DNA of 64,000 nt from CAZHZT01 sp964537285 (GCA_964537285.1 CAZHZT010000002.1:1-64000); one strand, 5' to 3'. Shown: positions 36,399-45,987, counted from the stretch's first letter. The notes: generated from the sequence alone by a model not told the origin. A program made the numbers and translations.

Positions 36399-37052
36399 AT
36401 GGCAAAAAAATTGAAGCAATTCCTTCGAAAAAACTGGAATAAAATGAGCAAAAAGGAAAAACTCAACGAAACGATTGATCCTCAAGTTGAAGAAAAGGAA
36501 ACTTTGGAAAATACTACCGAAGGAGAAAATGCTGAATCTTTAGATAATGAAGATCAAAATAACGCAAACACCTCCGGGCAAAGCCCCTCAGAGGAAGGTC
36601 AATCCAATGAGAAAAACCTTGAAGGAGAATTGAAGGAAATGAAAGAAAAATATTTAAGGCTCTATGCCGACTTCGAGAATCACCGCAAAAGGGTGATCAA
36701 AGAACGCCTGGAACTTATAAAAACAGCTTCTAGAGACACATTGTCAGCATTGCTGCCTGTTTTAGACGATTTTGACAGGGCCAAAAAAAGTGCTGATGAT
36801 GAAAATTCTCCCGAATCTTTTAGCGATGGCGTAAAGCTGGTTTATCAAAAGCTTTATGGCATCCTTAAAGAAAAAGGCCTTAAACAAATGGATTCTACCG
36901 GCAGTAAGTTCGACCCTGAACTACATGAAGCGGTAACTGAAATTCCTGCTCCCTCGGATGAGCAGAAAGGAGTAATCATCGATACTATCGAAAAGGGATA
37001 TTTTTTAAATGATAAAATTATCAGGCACGCTAAAGTGGTGGTTGGTAAATAA
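36399..37052 (+). CDS. grpE: Nucleotide exchange factor GrpE
   Basis: A 217-residue GrpE, the exchange factor of the DnaK chaperone. A charged, disordered N-terminal 70 residues leads into the long helix (ENHRKRVIKERLELIKTAS) and the C-terminal beta domain ending GYFLNDKIIRHAKVVVGK. ATG at 36444 (MSKKEKLNE) is an alternative start. dnaJ follows after 33 bases. Confidence 0.95.
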   Translation: MAKKLKQFLRKNWNKMSKKEKLNETIDPQVEEKETLENTTEGENAESLDNEDQNNANTSGQSPSEEGQSNEKNLEGELKEMKEKYLRLYADFENHRKRVIKERLELIKTASRDTLSALLPVLDDFDRAKKSADDENSPESFSDGVKLVYQKLYGILKEKGLKQMDSTGSKFDPELHEAVTEIPAPSDEQKGVIIDTIEKGYFLNDKIIRHAKVVVGK

Positions 37053-37085
37053 GCACTCTCAAATTGCACCAATTCAAAGATTGAC

Positions 37086-38249
37086 ATGGCAAGAGATTAC
37101 TACGATATTCTTGGTGTCCAGAGAGATGCTGACAAGAATAGCATAAAAAAAGCCTACAAGCGTATCGCGATGAAGTATCATCCCGATCGAAACCCTGATA
37201 GCAAAGAGGCTGAAGATAAATTTAAAGAAGCTGCTGAAGCTTATGAAGTTCTTAGTGATGATAATCAACGCGCTCAGTATGATCGATTAGGGCACGAAAA
37301 TTATAAAAACGCTGCCAGCGGTGGTGGTTTTAGTCGCGGAGGAATGACCATGGAGGATATTTTCTCCCAGTTCGGAGATATATTCGGAGATGGGGGAAGT
37401 CCGTTTGATGCCTTCTTTGGTGGTAGTAGCAGAGGCAGAACTCGCGCCAGAGGGCAACGTGGAAGCAACTTGCGCATCCGGGTTAATCTTACTCTGGAAG
37501 AAATTGCAGAAGGAGTTACGAAAAAAATCAAAGTTAAAAAACAAGTTTCCTGCGATACCTGTGGAGGCAATGGCGCCAAAGACAGAAACTCCGTTGGTAC
37601 TTGTTCTACTTGCAGAGGCTCCGGTTATGTAAGGCAAGTGAAGAGCACTTTCCTCGGGCAAATGCAAACCACCACCACTTGTCCTACTTGTGGAGGAGCA
37701 GGGGAAGTAGTGACGTCCAACTGTCCAAAGTGTAAAGGTGAAGGGCGTGTAGCCGGAGAAGAAACGATCGAAATAGAAATTCCGGCGGGCGTTGCTGAAG
37801 GTATGCAGCTTTCTATGGCTGGTAAAGGAAATGCTGGTAAAAGAGGTGGCCCGCCAGGTGACCTGTTGATCAGTATTATTGAAAAGCCACACGATCACTT
37901 GCAGAGGGAAGGCAATAACTTGATCCATGAACTTTATCTCAATTTCGCTGATGTGGCCCTTGGGACGACCTCGGAGGTGCCTACAATCGATGGTAAGGTC
38001 AAAATTAAAGTTCCTGCCGGAACACAAGCCGGGAAAATATTCCGCCTCAAAGGCAAAGGTTTACCATCCGTACAGAGCTATGGAAAAGGCGACCAACTGA
38101 TTCATATCAATGTCTGGACGCCTAAAAATCTTACTGCTGAGGAGAAAAAACTCATGGAAAAGCTGAAAAATATGAAGAACTTTCAACCTCAACCCGGAAA
38201 GTCAGAAAAAGGCTTTTTCGATAAGGTGAAAGACTTTTTTAGCTCCTAA
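37086..38249 (+). CDS. dnaJ: Chaperone protein DnaJ
   Basis: A 387-residue type I J-protein. The J-domain with HPD (MKYHPDRNP near residue 31) is followed by a G/F-rich stretch, four zinc-finger repeats (CDTCGGNG, CSTCRGSG, CPTCGGAG, CPKCKGEG) and the C-terminal peptide-binding domains. It delivers substrates to DnaK. grpE-dnaJ form one operon here; dnaK is not in the window. Confidence 0.97.
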   Translation: MARDYYDILGVQRDADKNSIKKAYKRIAMKYHPDRNPDSKEAEDKFKEAAEAYEVLSDDNQRAQYDRLGHENYKNAASGGGFSRGGMTMEDIFSQFGDIFGDGGSPFDAFFGGSSRGRTRARGQRGSNLRIRVNLTLEEIAEGVTKKIKVKKQVSCDTCGGNGAKDRNSVGTCSTCRGSGYVRQVKSTFLGQMQTTTTCPTCGGAGEVVTSNCPKCKGEGRVAGEETIEIEIPAGVAEGMQLSMAGKGNAGKRGGPPGDLLISIIEKPHDHLQREGNNLIHELYLNFADVALGTTSEVPTIDGKVKIKVPAGTQAGKIFRLKGKGLPSVQSYGKGDQLIHINVWTPKNLTAEEKKLMEKLKNMKNFQPQPGKSEKGFFDKVKDFFSS

Positions 38250-38317
38250 CGCACTTTCGTTTAACTGTTATTCGTTCCTCGCTACCCGAAAGTTGCAGGC
38301 TTGAACTAACTAACTCA

Positions 38318-38655
38318 ACATGAGTCATCTCTTAAACATTAAGGAACTTCATATTGTCACTGTGATTAAAGATAGGTACTGTAAATCAAAGCTTTAAGAC
38401 CGGCCTTGTTCAATTTAGCTTTTTGACAGGCTGGCAGCCGTTAAAAAATGAATACTGTTTGAGCCCCGGCGAGTTTATTCATTTTAGGCTGTCCCGAATC
38501 AAGTTCGGGACAAAAAGCGTTAAGAATTGAATACAGCCTTGATTTTTTGCTACTTTTTCATCAAGGAAAAAGTAGGTAAGGGTATGACTAACATTATAAT
38601 GTAAAAATTTTTCACAAACATGAGTCATCCCGAGTTTCCGGGATGACTCATGTTG
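38318..38655 (+). repeat. Family E dispersed element, longest copy
   Basis: This 338-base element fills most of the gap between dnaJ and gldH. It matches 29877-30142, with about 64 extra interior bases (from ACAGGCTGGCAGCCGTT to TTTAGGCTG), part of which also occurs at 1-20. The stem CTACTTTTTC/GAAAAAGTAG (38550-38575) has a changed base pair relative to the other copy. It ends in a family A hairpin (38617-38655). Confidence 0.85.
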
Positions 38656-38672
38656 CATGAACCAACAAAATT

Positions 38673-39155
38673 ATGAAACTCCACTTCTTTTTCCTATTGC
38701 TAATGGTCGCTGCGACCTTGAGTAGCTGCGGGCCGAATTATGTTTTTGAAGAAGAAGTAGAGATTCAAGAAAGTCAGTGGTATTATAACGATACACTTTC
38801 TTTCTCTTTCACAATGACGGATACTTCCCAACTCTATGATTTGTTCATAGAGCTGGAACACCAAAAGTCTTACCCCTTCCAAAATATTTACTTCCAAATA
38901 TACACTTCCTTTCCATCCGGAAAGAAAATTCAGGATCGTTTGTCCGTGGATTTAATGAACAAGGCAGGCGTCTGGTATGGCAAATGTGGAAAAGAAGAAT
39001 GCGAACTTTTAGTAAATCTACAAGAACGGCTTCGATTTAATGAAACAGGAACCTATCAGATTCAACTCGAACAATTTATGCGGGTAGACCCACTTGAAGG
39101 ATTAAATAGCTTGTCATTAAAGTTGGCCCACTCCATGCCAAAAACCGAAAATTGA
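38673..39155 (+). CDS. gldH: Gliding motility lipoprotein GldH
   Basis: A 160-residue lipoprotein. The signal peptide ends in a lipobox before C19 (LSSCG). The body has the GldH pattern with WYYNDTLSFSFTMTDTSQLYDLFIELEH and YPFQNIYFQI. GldH is needed for gliding in Flavobacterium johnsoniae and is widespread in Bacteroidota, also in non-gliders. It stands alone here; other gld genes are not in the window. Confidence 0.85.
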   Translation: MKLHFFFLLLMVAATLSSCGPNYVFEEEVEIQESQWYYNDTLSFSFTMTDTSQLYDLFIELEHQKSYPFQNIYFQIYTSFPSGKKIQDRLSVDLMNKAGVWYGKCGKEECELLVNLQERLRFNETGTYQIQLEQFMRVDPLEGLNSLSLKLAHSMPKTEN

Positions 39156-39240
39156 CGTGACGTTGATCTTAGTTTAGCAGGAAATGTTTTAATTTAGTGT
39201 TTTCTCTTGTTGAGAACAAGTCTATTAAACTGAACTTGAA

Positions 39241-41217
39241 ATGTTTTCCCTGAACCTTAACAAATTTGTATACATTTTTCTTGCGGTACTCGCTGTTACA
39301 CTGGTTTTCTGTGCACGGGAAGCGACTCCTGTCGCGCAATCTCGGGAATATCTGAACCTCTCAGATACCGTGGATTATGTAGGGATGCAAACCTGTCGCT
39401 CTTGTCATGCGAATATATATGATACCTATGTTCATTCGGGTATGGGAAAATCCTTTGATGCTGCTACTCCTAAGAAAAGTGATGCAACGTTTGGAAAACA
39501 TGTTCTGGTGCATGATGATGAACTGGACCTCTATTACAAACCATTTTTTAAAGATAGTGTCCTGTTCATTACGGAATTTCGTATTGGAGAACAAGGCGAT
39601 ACTATTCATAAGAGAACTGAAAAAGTAGATTACATCATAGGTTCAGGACATCACACCAATTCTCATATCATAAACATCAACGGATATATTTACCAGGCCC
39701 CGATCACTTTCTACACTCAAGATGAAAAATGGGATCTGGCTCCTGGTTTTGAAGGAGGTGCCAATTCACGCTTTTCCCGCTTATTGACTACTGAGTGCAT
39801 AACCTGCCATAATCATTATCCCGATCACGTTGAAGGCTCCGTCAATAAATATGTTTCTATGCCTGGAGGAATAGAGTGTGAACGCTGTCATGGGCCGGGC
39901 GAAGTACATGTCAGGGAAAAACTTAAAGGTAATATCGTAGATACATCAAAATACATCGATTATACTATTGTAAACCCTAAAAACCTTCCGAGGGATTTAC
40001 AAATGGACCTATGCCAACGTTGCCACCTTCAAGGGATCGCAGTGCTGGAGGAAGGAAAGACCTTTTTTGATTTCAAGCCTGGTATGAAGCTGTCCAGCGT
40101 TATGAATGTCTTCCTGCCTCGTTATACCAACTCTCACGAAAAATTTATCATGGCCTCTCAGGCGGATCGAATGCGGATGAGTGATTGCTACAAACTTAGC
40201 GAAGAGTTGAGCTGTATAACTTGCCATAATCCTCACCATAGCCTGGAAACAGTAAATAAAGATCAATATAATAATGCTTGTAATAACTGCCACGGTAAGG
40301 GAAAAACAACTGAAAAACTTTGTTCGGCACCTGCAAATGAAATTGAGCTGGCTTCTAATAATTGCATTAGTTGCCACATGCGGCCCTCTGGCAGTATAGA
40401 TATCCCTCATGTCACGATTACGGACCATTATTTGTCAAAAGAAACGGCTGTTATTCCTTCTAAAACCGAGGAAATCTCCCGGGAGGAAAAAGAGGAAATT
40501 GCTCGTTTTTTGGGCCTTGAAATACTTACAAAAGAAGCTCCGGAACCGCTTGATATGGCAAAGGGTTACATTGAATTGTACGATAAATTTGTTGGCGCTT
40601 CCATGATGCTCGATTCGGCGGCCTATTTCCTTAGCCTTTCAAAAAAGAATAGCTATGAATTTTTTAAAACAAAGGTTCATTATCTTTTTTCCGCCGGAAA
40701 GTTTGATGAAATCATTGCCTTTAAGGATGCTTTTCCATTTGAAGAAGTCCGGGACGGATGGACTGCCTACAGGGTTGGTGAGGCGCTCTACCAGAATAAT
40801 CAATTCAAAAAAGCAGTTGATTATCTAAAAAAAGCAACTATCCTTCAACCTTATAACCTTGATTTTCAGGAAAAATTAGGAGCTGCTTATGTCAGAGGAA
40901 GTATGGTGAAAGAAGCGATAAAAACCTTCAATTTTGTGCTTAGTGAAAATCCCAAAAGGCCTATATCTCTTTGTAACTTAGGGTTTGCCAGAGCAATTAA
41001 TGGCGATTTAATAGCCGCCGAAGCTTTGTATGACCAAGCCATCGCCTTAAATCCTGATTATGAACAGGCTTTTTTAAATAAAGCAGCGGTGAAAATTAAT
41101 TTCCAGGACTATGAATCCGCTAAAAAACTGCTAAAAAAAGTATTGGAAATTAACCCGTCAAATGAACAGGCATTAGGTGTACTGCTTACGATAAAGGAAA
41201 GTGAAGAGATAAGATAA
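39241..41217 (+). CDS. Multiheme c-type cytochrome lipoprotein with TPR domain
   Basis: A 658-residue protein with a lipobox at LVFC24 and seven CXXCH heme sites: CRSCH (52-56), CITCH, CERCH, CQRCH, CITCH, CNNCH and CISCH, all before about residue 385. The C-terminal part (about 500-655) has TPR repeats (ALYQNNQFKKAVDYLKKATILQP and following). It should be exported and anchored in the periplasm or at the outer membrane. The pairing of heme and TPR domains suggests an electron carrier that binds protein partners. Its electron donor and acceptor are unknown. Confidence 0.85.
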   Translation: MFSLNLNKFVYIFLAVLAVTLVFCAREATPVAQSREYLNLSDTVDYVGMQTCRSCHANIYDTYVHSGMGKSFDAATPKKSDATFGKHVLVHDDELDLYYKPFFKDSVLFITEFRIGEQGDTIHKRTEKVDYIIGSGHHTNSHIININGYIYQAPITFYTQDEKWDLAPGFEGGANSRFSRLLTTECITCHNHYPDHVEGSVNKYVSMPGGIECERCHGPGEVHVREKLKGNIVDTSKYIDYTIVNPKNLPRDLQMDLCQRCHLQGIAVLEEGKTFFDFKPGMKLSSVMNVFLPRYTNSHEKFIMASQADRMRMSDCYKLSEELSCITCHNPHHSLETVNKDQYNNACNNCHGKGKTTEKLCSAPANEIELASNNCISCHMRPSGSIDIPHVTITDHYLSKETAVIPSKTEEISREEKEEIARFLGLEILTKEAPEPLDMAKGYIELYDKFVGASMMLDSAAYFLSLSKKNSYEFFKTKVHYLFSAGKFDEIIAFKDAFPFEEVRDGWTAYRVGEALYQNNQFKKAVDYLKKATILQPYNLDFQEKLGAAYVRGSMVKEAIKTFNFVLSENPKRPISLCNLGFARAINGDLIAAEALYDQAIALNPDYEQAFLNKAAVKINFQDYESAKKLLKKVLEINPSNEQALGVLLTIKESEEIR

Positions 41218-41314
41218 TATTCCATGCTTAATAGAACCGCCCGCCATGGCCAGTACTTCATAGATATAAAGGCTTTAATTTTTCTATTCCCATTTCTGTA
41301 GAGATTTATCCGCC

Positions 41315-41400
41315 TTAACCAGGTAATATTCTTAGAAGGCGGTTTAGTGAGGGGGCGTAGCCCCTCACTAAACCGCCTTCTAAGAATATTACCTGGTTAA
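41315..41400. terminator. Perfect hairpin running into the 3' end of carB
   Basis: Perfect 40-base arms (41315-41354, 41361-41400) with a 6-base loop. The right arm includes the carB stop codon and last three sense codons (Leu-Thr-Arg), so the left arm is an inverted copy of the gene's end. No T run follows the stem. Confidence 0.85.
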
Positions 41401-44208
41401 ATACATCGATCTATTAATATCCAGATCCCGGAAGAAAGGATCTGTTAAATCATCTATGAAACGAATGGCTTCGCCGGTAGATTTCATCTCAGGCCCCAGA
41501 TTTTTACTAACATTAGGGAATTTTTCAAAAGAGAAAACCGGAACTTTAATTGCATAGCCCTTAAGTTGTTTTTCAATTTTGAAATCTTTAAGCTTGTGTG
41601 TGCCCAGCATTACTTTGGTAGCAATATTAAGGTAAGGAACATTGTAAGCTTTAGCGATAAATGGCATCGTTCTGGATGCGCGGGGGTTGGCCTCAATTAC
41701 ATACACCTTATCATCCTTAATTGCGAACTGAATATTGATCAGGCCTCTGATTTTTAAGGCAAATGCCAGCTTTTTAGTGTAGTGGATCATTGTTTCTACC
41801 ACTTCGTCGGATAGGCTGAAAGTTGGAAGAACAGCGGAACTATCTCCTGAGTGAATACCAGCAGGTTCAATATGCTCCATGATTCCCATGATGTGTACAT
41901 CTTCCCCGTCGCAAATCGCATCAATTTCAGCTTCTTTCGCTCTTTCCAGGAATTGGTCAATCAGAACTCTGTTGTCAGGTAGGTGCTTGAAAATGCTCAG
42001 CACATGACGTTCCAGTTCATGGTCATTAATTACGATCCGCATCCGTTGACCTCCAAGTACATAGGAAGGGCGAACGAGTACCGGGTAGGTCACTTTATTG
42101 GCAATAGAAATGGCCTCATCAGCATCATGAGCAACACCGTAACGCGGGTAGGGAATGTCAAGTGCCTTGAGAAGGTCAGAAAAACGCCCTCTGTCCTCTG
42201 CCAGGTCCATGGATTGGTAATCTGTACCGATGATTTTGATGCCATGCTCGTCGAATTGCTCGGCCAGCTTAAGCGCTGTTTGTCCTCCCAGCTGAACAAT
42301 TACGCCAGCTGGCTTTTCAAGATCAATAATCTCTTTGATGTGCTCCCAGAATACGGGCTCAAAATAAAGCTTATCAGCAACATCGAAATCAGTGGAAACA
42401 GTTTCCGGGTTACAGTTGATCATGATGGCTTCGTAGCCTTCCTCTTTAATAGCAAGGACGCCATGTACGCAGCAGTAATCAAACTCGATTCCCTGGCCGA
42501 TCCTGTTTGGTCCAGACCCCAGAACGATAACTTTTTTAGGATTATCCGATGGGATGCTTTCGTTTTCACTATCGAAAGTTGAATAGAAATAAGGTGTTTG
42601 GGCTTCAAACTCAGCAGCACAAGTATCTACCATTTTATAGGTTCTCTTGATGCCAAGTTTTTCACGACATTTTATGACCTCTCGTTCCTTTACACGCATC
42701 AACCAGGCGATTTGCCCGTCGGAATAACCAAATTCCTTCAATTGACGGAAAAAATCCGCTGGGATATCATCGGGAACATTATAGCGCATTAACTTTTGTT
42801 CGGCTTTAACTAACCGCTTGATTTGTTTGATGAACCACGGGTCAATTTTGGTTAATTTTCGAATGGTTTTCTCAGGTACTCCAAGGCGAAGGGCATCTTT
42901 TACGCGGTAAATCCTATCATCACTGGCATTTTCCAGCCTTTCAAGGATATCCGAGGTTTTGATCCATTCCTTCATATCTGCGCCGAGGCCCATGCGGTTC
43001 GTTTCCTGTGACTGGCAAGCTTTCTGAAGAGCCTCCAGGAAGTTCCGGCCAATAGCCATGACCTCTCCGACCGATTTCATCTGTAGGCCTAAGGTAGCAT
43101 CGGCACCGTGGAACTTGCTAAAGTCCCAGCGAGGCATTTTAAGGACCACATAATCCAGCGCAGGCTCAAATAATGCGGAAGTCGTTCGGGTAATTTGGTT
43201 TTTAAGCTCATCCAGTGTATAACCGATGGCCAGTTTTGCAGCGATCTTTGCAATTGGATAGCCAGTAGCTTTGCTTGCAAGGGCAGAGGAGCGTGAAACC
43301 CTGGGGTTGATCTCTATTATGATAAGGTCTTCGTCCTCAGGGTTGATAGAAAATTGGATGTTACAACCACCGGCAAAAGTCCCCAGGGATCGCATAGCTC
43401 TAATGGCCTCATCACGCATGTTTTGATAGGAAGTATCCGAGAGCGTCATCGCAGGAGCAATGGTAATACTGTCCCCCGTATGGATTCCCATTGGATCGAG
43501 GTTTTCGACGGTACAGATGATCACCACATTGTCCGCAGCATCTCTTAGTAATTCCAGCTCAAATTCTTTCCAGCCAAGTACTGCCTTTTCTACAAGGACT
43601 TCATGAGTAGGAGACATTGATAATCCGCGACGAAGGGCTGCATCAAAGTCTTTTTCTTCGTGAACAAAGCTGCCACCGGTTCCGCCTAAGGTATAGGATG
43701 GGCGGATAACTAAGGGGAAGCCTATTTTTTGAGCTGCTTCTTTACCTTCAAGAAAGGAGTTGGCTATATAGGATGGGGCTACTTTTATGCCGATATCGAC
43801 CATGTGTTTTCTAAAAGCTTCCCTGTTTTCGGTCAATTCGATTGCATCGAGATCTACTCCGATAAGGCGGACATCGTATTTTTCCCAAACACCTTGCTTA
43901 CCTGCTTCGATCGCAAGGTTCAAAGCTGTTTGTCCTCCCATTGTTGGAAGCACTGCATCTATATCGTGTTTTTCAAGCACTTCGATGATGCTACTTACTT
44001 CCAAAGGCAACAGGTAAACATGATCAGCAGTGATGGGGTCTGTCATTATGGTAGCGGGATTGGAGTTGATGAGAATTACCTCAATGCCCTCTTCTCTCAA
44101 TGCTCTGGAAGCTTGAGTGCCTGAATAATCAAATTCACAAGCTTGTCCGATGATGATTGGGCCACTACCAATAATGAGTATAGACTTTATAGATGTATCT
44201 TTAGGCAT
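41389..44208 (-). CDS. carB: Carbamoyl-phosphate synthase large subunit
   Basis: A 939-residue CarB that makes carbamoyl phosphate for pyrimidine and arginine synthesis. Both ATP-grasp halves are present (IIIGQACEFDYSGTQASRAL near the start; NRIGQGIEFDYCCVHG near residue 560). The protein stops where the C-terminal MGS-like allosteric domain of the 1073-residue E. coli enzyme would begin; shorter CarB proteins of this size are common in Bacteroidota. carA is not in the window. The last codons lie in a perfect hairpin. Confidence 0.95.
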   Translation of the reverse strand: MPKDTSIKSILIIGSGPIIIGQACEFDYSGTQASRALREEGIEVILINSNPATIMTDPITADHVYLLPLEVSSIIEVLEKHDIDAVLPTMGGQTALNLAIEAGKQGVWEKYDVRLIGVDLDAIELTENREAFRKHMVDIGIKVAPSYIANSFLEGKEAAQKIGFPLVIRPSYTLGGTGGSFVHEEKDFDAALRRGLSMSPTHEVLVEKAVLGWKEFELELLRDAADNVVIICTVENLDPMGIHTGDSITIAPAMTLSDTSYQNMRDEAIRAMRSLGTFAGGCNIQFSINPEDEDLIIIEINPRVSRSSALASKATGYPIAKIAAKLAIGYTLDELKNQITRTTSALFEPALDYVVLKMPRWDFSKFHGADATLGLQMKSVGEVMAIGRNFLEALQKACQSQETNRMGLGADMKEWIKTSDILERLENASDDRIYRVKDALRLGVPEKTIRKLTKIDPWFIKQIKRLVKAEQKLMRYNVPDDIPADFFRQLKEFGYSDGQIAWLMRVKEREVIKCREKLGIKRTYKMVDTCAAEFEAQTPYFYSTFDSENESIPSDNPKKVIVLGSGPNRIGQGIEFDYCCVHGVLAIKEEGYEAIMINCNPETVSTDFDVADKLYFEPVFWEHIKEIIDLEKPAGVIVQLGGQTALKLAEQFDEHGIKIIGTDYQSMDLAEDRGRFSDLLKALDIPYPRYGVAHDADEAISIANKVTYPVLVRPSYVLGGQRMRIVINDHELERHVLSIFKHLPDNRVLIDQFLERAKEAEIDAICDGEDVHIMGIMEHIEPAGIHSGDSSAVLPTFSLSDEVVETMIHYTKKLAFALKIRGLINIQFAIKDDKVYVIEANPRASRTMPFIAKAYNVPYLNIATKVMLGTHKLKDFKIEKQLKGYAIKVPVFSFEKFPNVSKNLGPEMKSTGEAIRFIDDLTDPFFRDLDINRSMYLTR

Positions 44209-44233
44209 ATGTTCTTACGTTTAATATTGCCTG

Positions 44234-44241
44234 CAAAGGTA
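44234..44241 (-). promoter_or_regulatory. Candidate -7 box of carB
   Basis: TACCTTTG on the minus strand, an exact TAnnTTTG match, 26 bases before the carB start. A weak TTTC sits about 20 bases upstream in place of the -33 element. Confidence 0.45.
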
Positions 44242-44316
44242 AGAACATTCCTTGCATACTCGAAAGTAAAATTAGAATTAATGGAATATTACCCGCCTTA
44301 AAGAGTATTAAAGTCC

Positions 44317-44574
44317 TTATTCTTTATACTTCTTAAAGACATTATCAATGATATCTGCCAGTTTGCGATCCTTTTCGGTCACAATATTGCCAGCATCATG
44401 GGTAGTAAGGTTGATTTCCACTTCATTGTAAACATTGCTCCAGTTGGGGTGATGGTTTTGTTTTTCAGCATGAAATGCGACTTCAGTCATGAAGGCAAAG
44501 GCCTCCATAAAGTCTTTGAATTTAAAAACTCCTTTAAGCTTAGTCTTGGTCTCTTTCCAGTAATTTGTGTCCAT
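44317..44574 (-). CDS. 4a-hydroxytetrahydrobiopterin dehydratase (pterin carbinolamine dehydratase)
   Basis: An 85-residue PCD/DCoH-family protein, usual length. The active-site motif QNHHPNW (H41, H42, P43) and the later TTHD (H59) are present. It dehydrates 4a-hydroxy-tetrahydropterin made by aromatic amino acid hydroxylases; in bacteria without these it may assist molybdopterin use. That second role would fit the molybdoenzymes here but is speculation. Confidence 0.92.
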   Translation of the reverse strand: MDTNYWKETKTKLKGVFKFKDFMEAFAFMTEVAFHAEKQNHHPNWSNVYNEVEINLTTHDAGNIVTEKDRKLADIIDNVFKKYKE

Positions 44575-44684
44575 GATGTCGGGTTTTCTTGTTTATGTTT
44601 AATAATGATTGAAAATAATAGAGTGCTCTGAATTAAGGGATTAGGCAATTAATAAGCTACCCAAATTTTGCGAAGTAATTTTAG

Positions 44685-44791
44685 TTCTTTGACATAAATT
44701 GTGGAAAATGGAACTTCAAAATGATAAGCCTTGAATGCCCTTGTGGCTGAAAGGCTTATCATTTTGAAGTTCCACACAATTTGTCAAAGAA
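44685..44791. repeat. Family B hairpin
   Basis: A 107-base copy nearly identical to 32297-32403 and in the same loop orientation. It lies in the 363-base gap between the pterin dehydratase and M42 peptidase genes, next to a family G element. Confidence 0.85.
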
Positions 44792-44800
44792 CGGTAACTT

Positions 44801-44900
44801 TTTTCTAAGGCTAGGCGGAAAACGTAGGCATAACTTGTCCCGAATGCCTTCGGGACTCAAAGGTACGGCGAAGCTTTCCAACAAAGCCTGAGGAAAAGAG
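44801..44900. repeat. Family G element, copy 1
   Basis: Conserved core CGTAGGCATAACTTGTCCCG with a small stem TCCCGAATGCCTTCGGGA, then GGTACGGCGAAGC. Outer ends TTTTTCTAAGGCT and AGCCTGAGGAAAA pair. Core shared with 46041-46145. Confidence 0.7.
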
Positions 44901-44937
44901 GACAAGTAAAATGGGTAGGGTATTATTTCCCTGATCC

Positions 44938-45987
44938 CTAAACAAAAGACCAATCGTATTGATCTAATCGAAGCAAACTGTGCTCGAGTAAGTCGATAGA
45001 GTTTCGGATATCGGCCTTATGTGCCATTTCAACTACCTGATGAATGTGGCGTGTCGGAATAGATATTGCCCCGACGATGGCACCGCTTTTCCCATATCGC
45101 TGTAAACCGGCGGTGTCCGTGCCTCCTGACGGGAGAATTTCGGGTTGCCATTTGATGTTCTTAAGATCCGCTGTTTCTTTCAAAAAGTTAACCATGCGAT
45201 AATCGCAAATTACGGAGCCATCCATAATTTTGATGGCTACACCTGCCCCTAATCTAGAGATCACCTCATGGCCCTGGGCGCCGGGAACATCAAAAGCAAT
45301 GGTTATATCTATTGCTAAACCAAAATCCGGATTAATGAGATGGGTAGCAGAAATAGCTCCTCTTAAACCTACTTCTTCCTGTACCGTAAAAACTGCATAG
45401 AGGTCGTAGGGAAGTTCTTTCCCTTTTAGGCTTTTCAGCGCCTCAATCAAGATATATACAGAAACTCTATTGTCTAATGATTTGGAATTGACACAGTCTC
45501 CCATTTCGATTAATTGGCGTTCGCGGGTAATCGGATTGCCAATTTCTATCCATTTTGAAGCTTCTTCCTTATTCATGCCCAGGTCAATGAAATAATCCTG
45601 GATTCGCAAAGGTTTCCCCCTTTCTTCAGGAGGAAGTAAGTGAATAGGTTTACATCCCATGACTCCGACAACATCTTTTTTACCATGGATGATAACTCTT
45701 TGTGCTGTGAGTGTTTTGGGATCAAAGCCACCCAAAGTATGGAATCGTACAAAGCCATCATCGTCAATATGCGTAACAATGAAGCTTATTTCATCTAAAT
45801 GAGCCGCGACCATGACTTTTTTAGGGGTCTTTCCCTTTAGAAGGGCTATTACATTACCCATCGCATCGAGTTCAATATGGTCAACAATGCCCTCTAATTC
45901 TTGCATGACCAATTGTCGGATACGCTGTTCAAATCCGGATGCACCAGGTGTTTCACAAACCTTCGATAGTAGTTCTACATCAATCAT
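44938..45987 (-). CDS. M42-family metallopeptidase (aminopeptidase)
   Basis: A 349-residue M42 peptidase, usual length. Metal ligands are visible in VMVAAHLDEISFIV near residue 68, the aspartate of SKSLDNRVSVY near 180, FTVQEEVGLRGA near 213 (catalytic Glu-Glu), and the C-terminal IPTRHIHQVVEM. These cytosolic zinc or cobalt enzymes trim peptides. Sequence gives no N-terminal signal. Family G repeats lie on both sides of the gene. Confidence 0.92.
   Translation of the reverse strand: MIDVELLSKVCETPGASGFEQRIRQLVMQELEGIVDHIELDAMGNVIALLKGKTPKKVMVAAHLDEISFIVTHIDDDGFVRFHTLGGFDPKTLTAQRVIIHGKKDVVGVMGCKPIHLLPPEERGKPLRIQDYFIDLGMNKEEASKWIEIGNPITRERQLIEMGDCVNSKSLDNRVSVYILIEALKSLKGKELPYDLYAVFTVQEEVGLRGAISATHLINPDFGLAIDITIAFDVPGAQGHEVISRLGAGVAIKIMDGSVICDYRMVNFLKETADLKNIKWQPEILPSGGTDTAGLQRYGKSGAIVGAISIPTRHIHQVVEMAHKADIRNSIDLLEHSLLRLDQYDWSFV

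Noticed and set aside
36857..37087. 77-residue minus-strand frame over the end of grpE
   Set aside because: A shadow frame; grpE and dnaJ coding is clear on the other strand.
41389..44208. carB truncated by the hairpin at its 3' end
   Set aside because: CarB proteins of about 940 residues lacking the MGS-like domain are common in Bacteroidota, so truncation by a recent event is not required.
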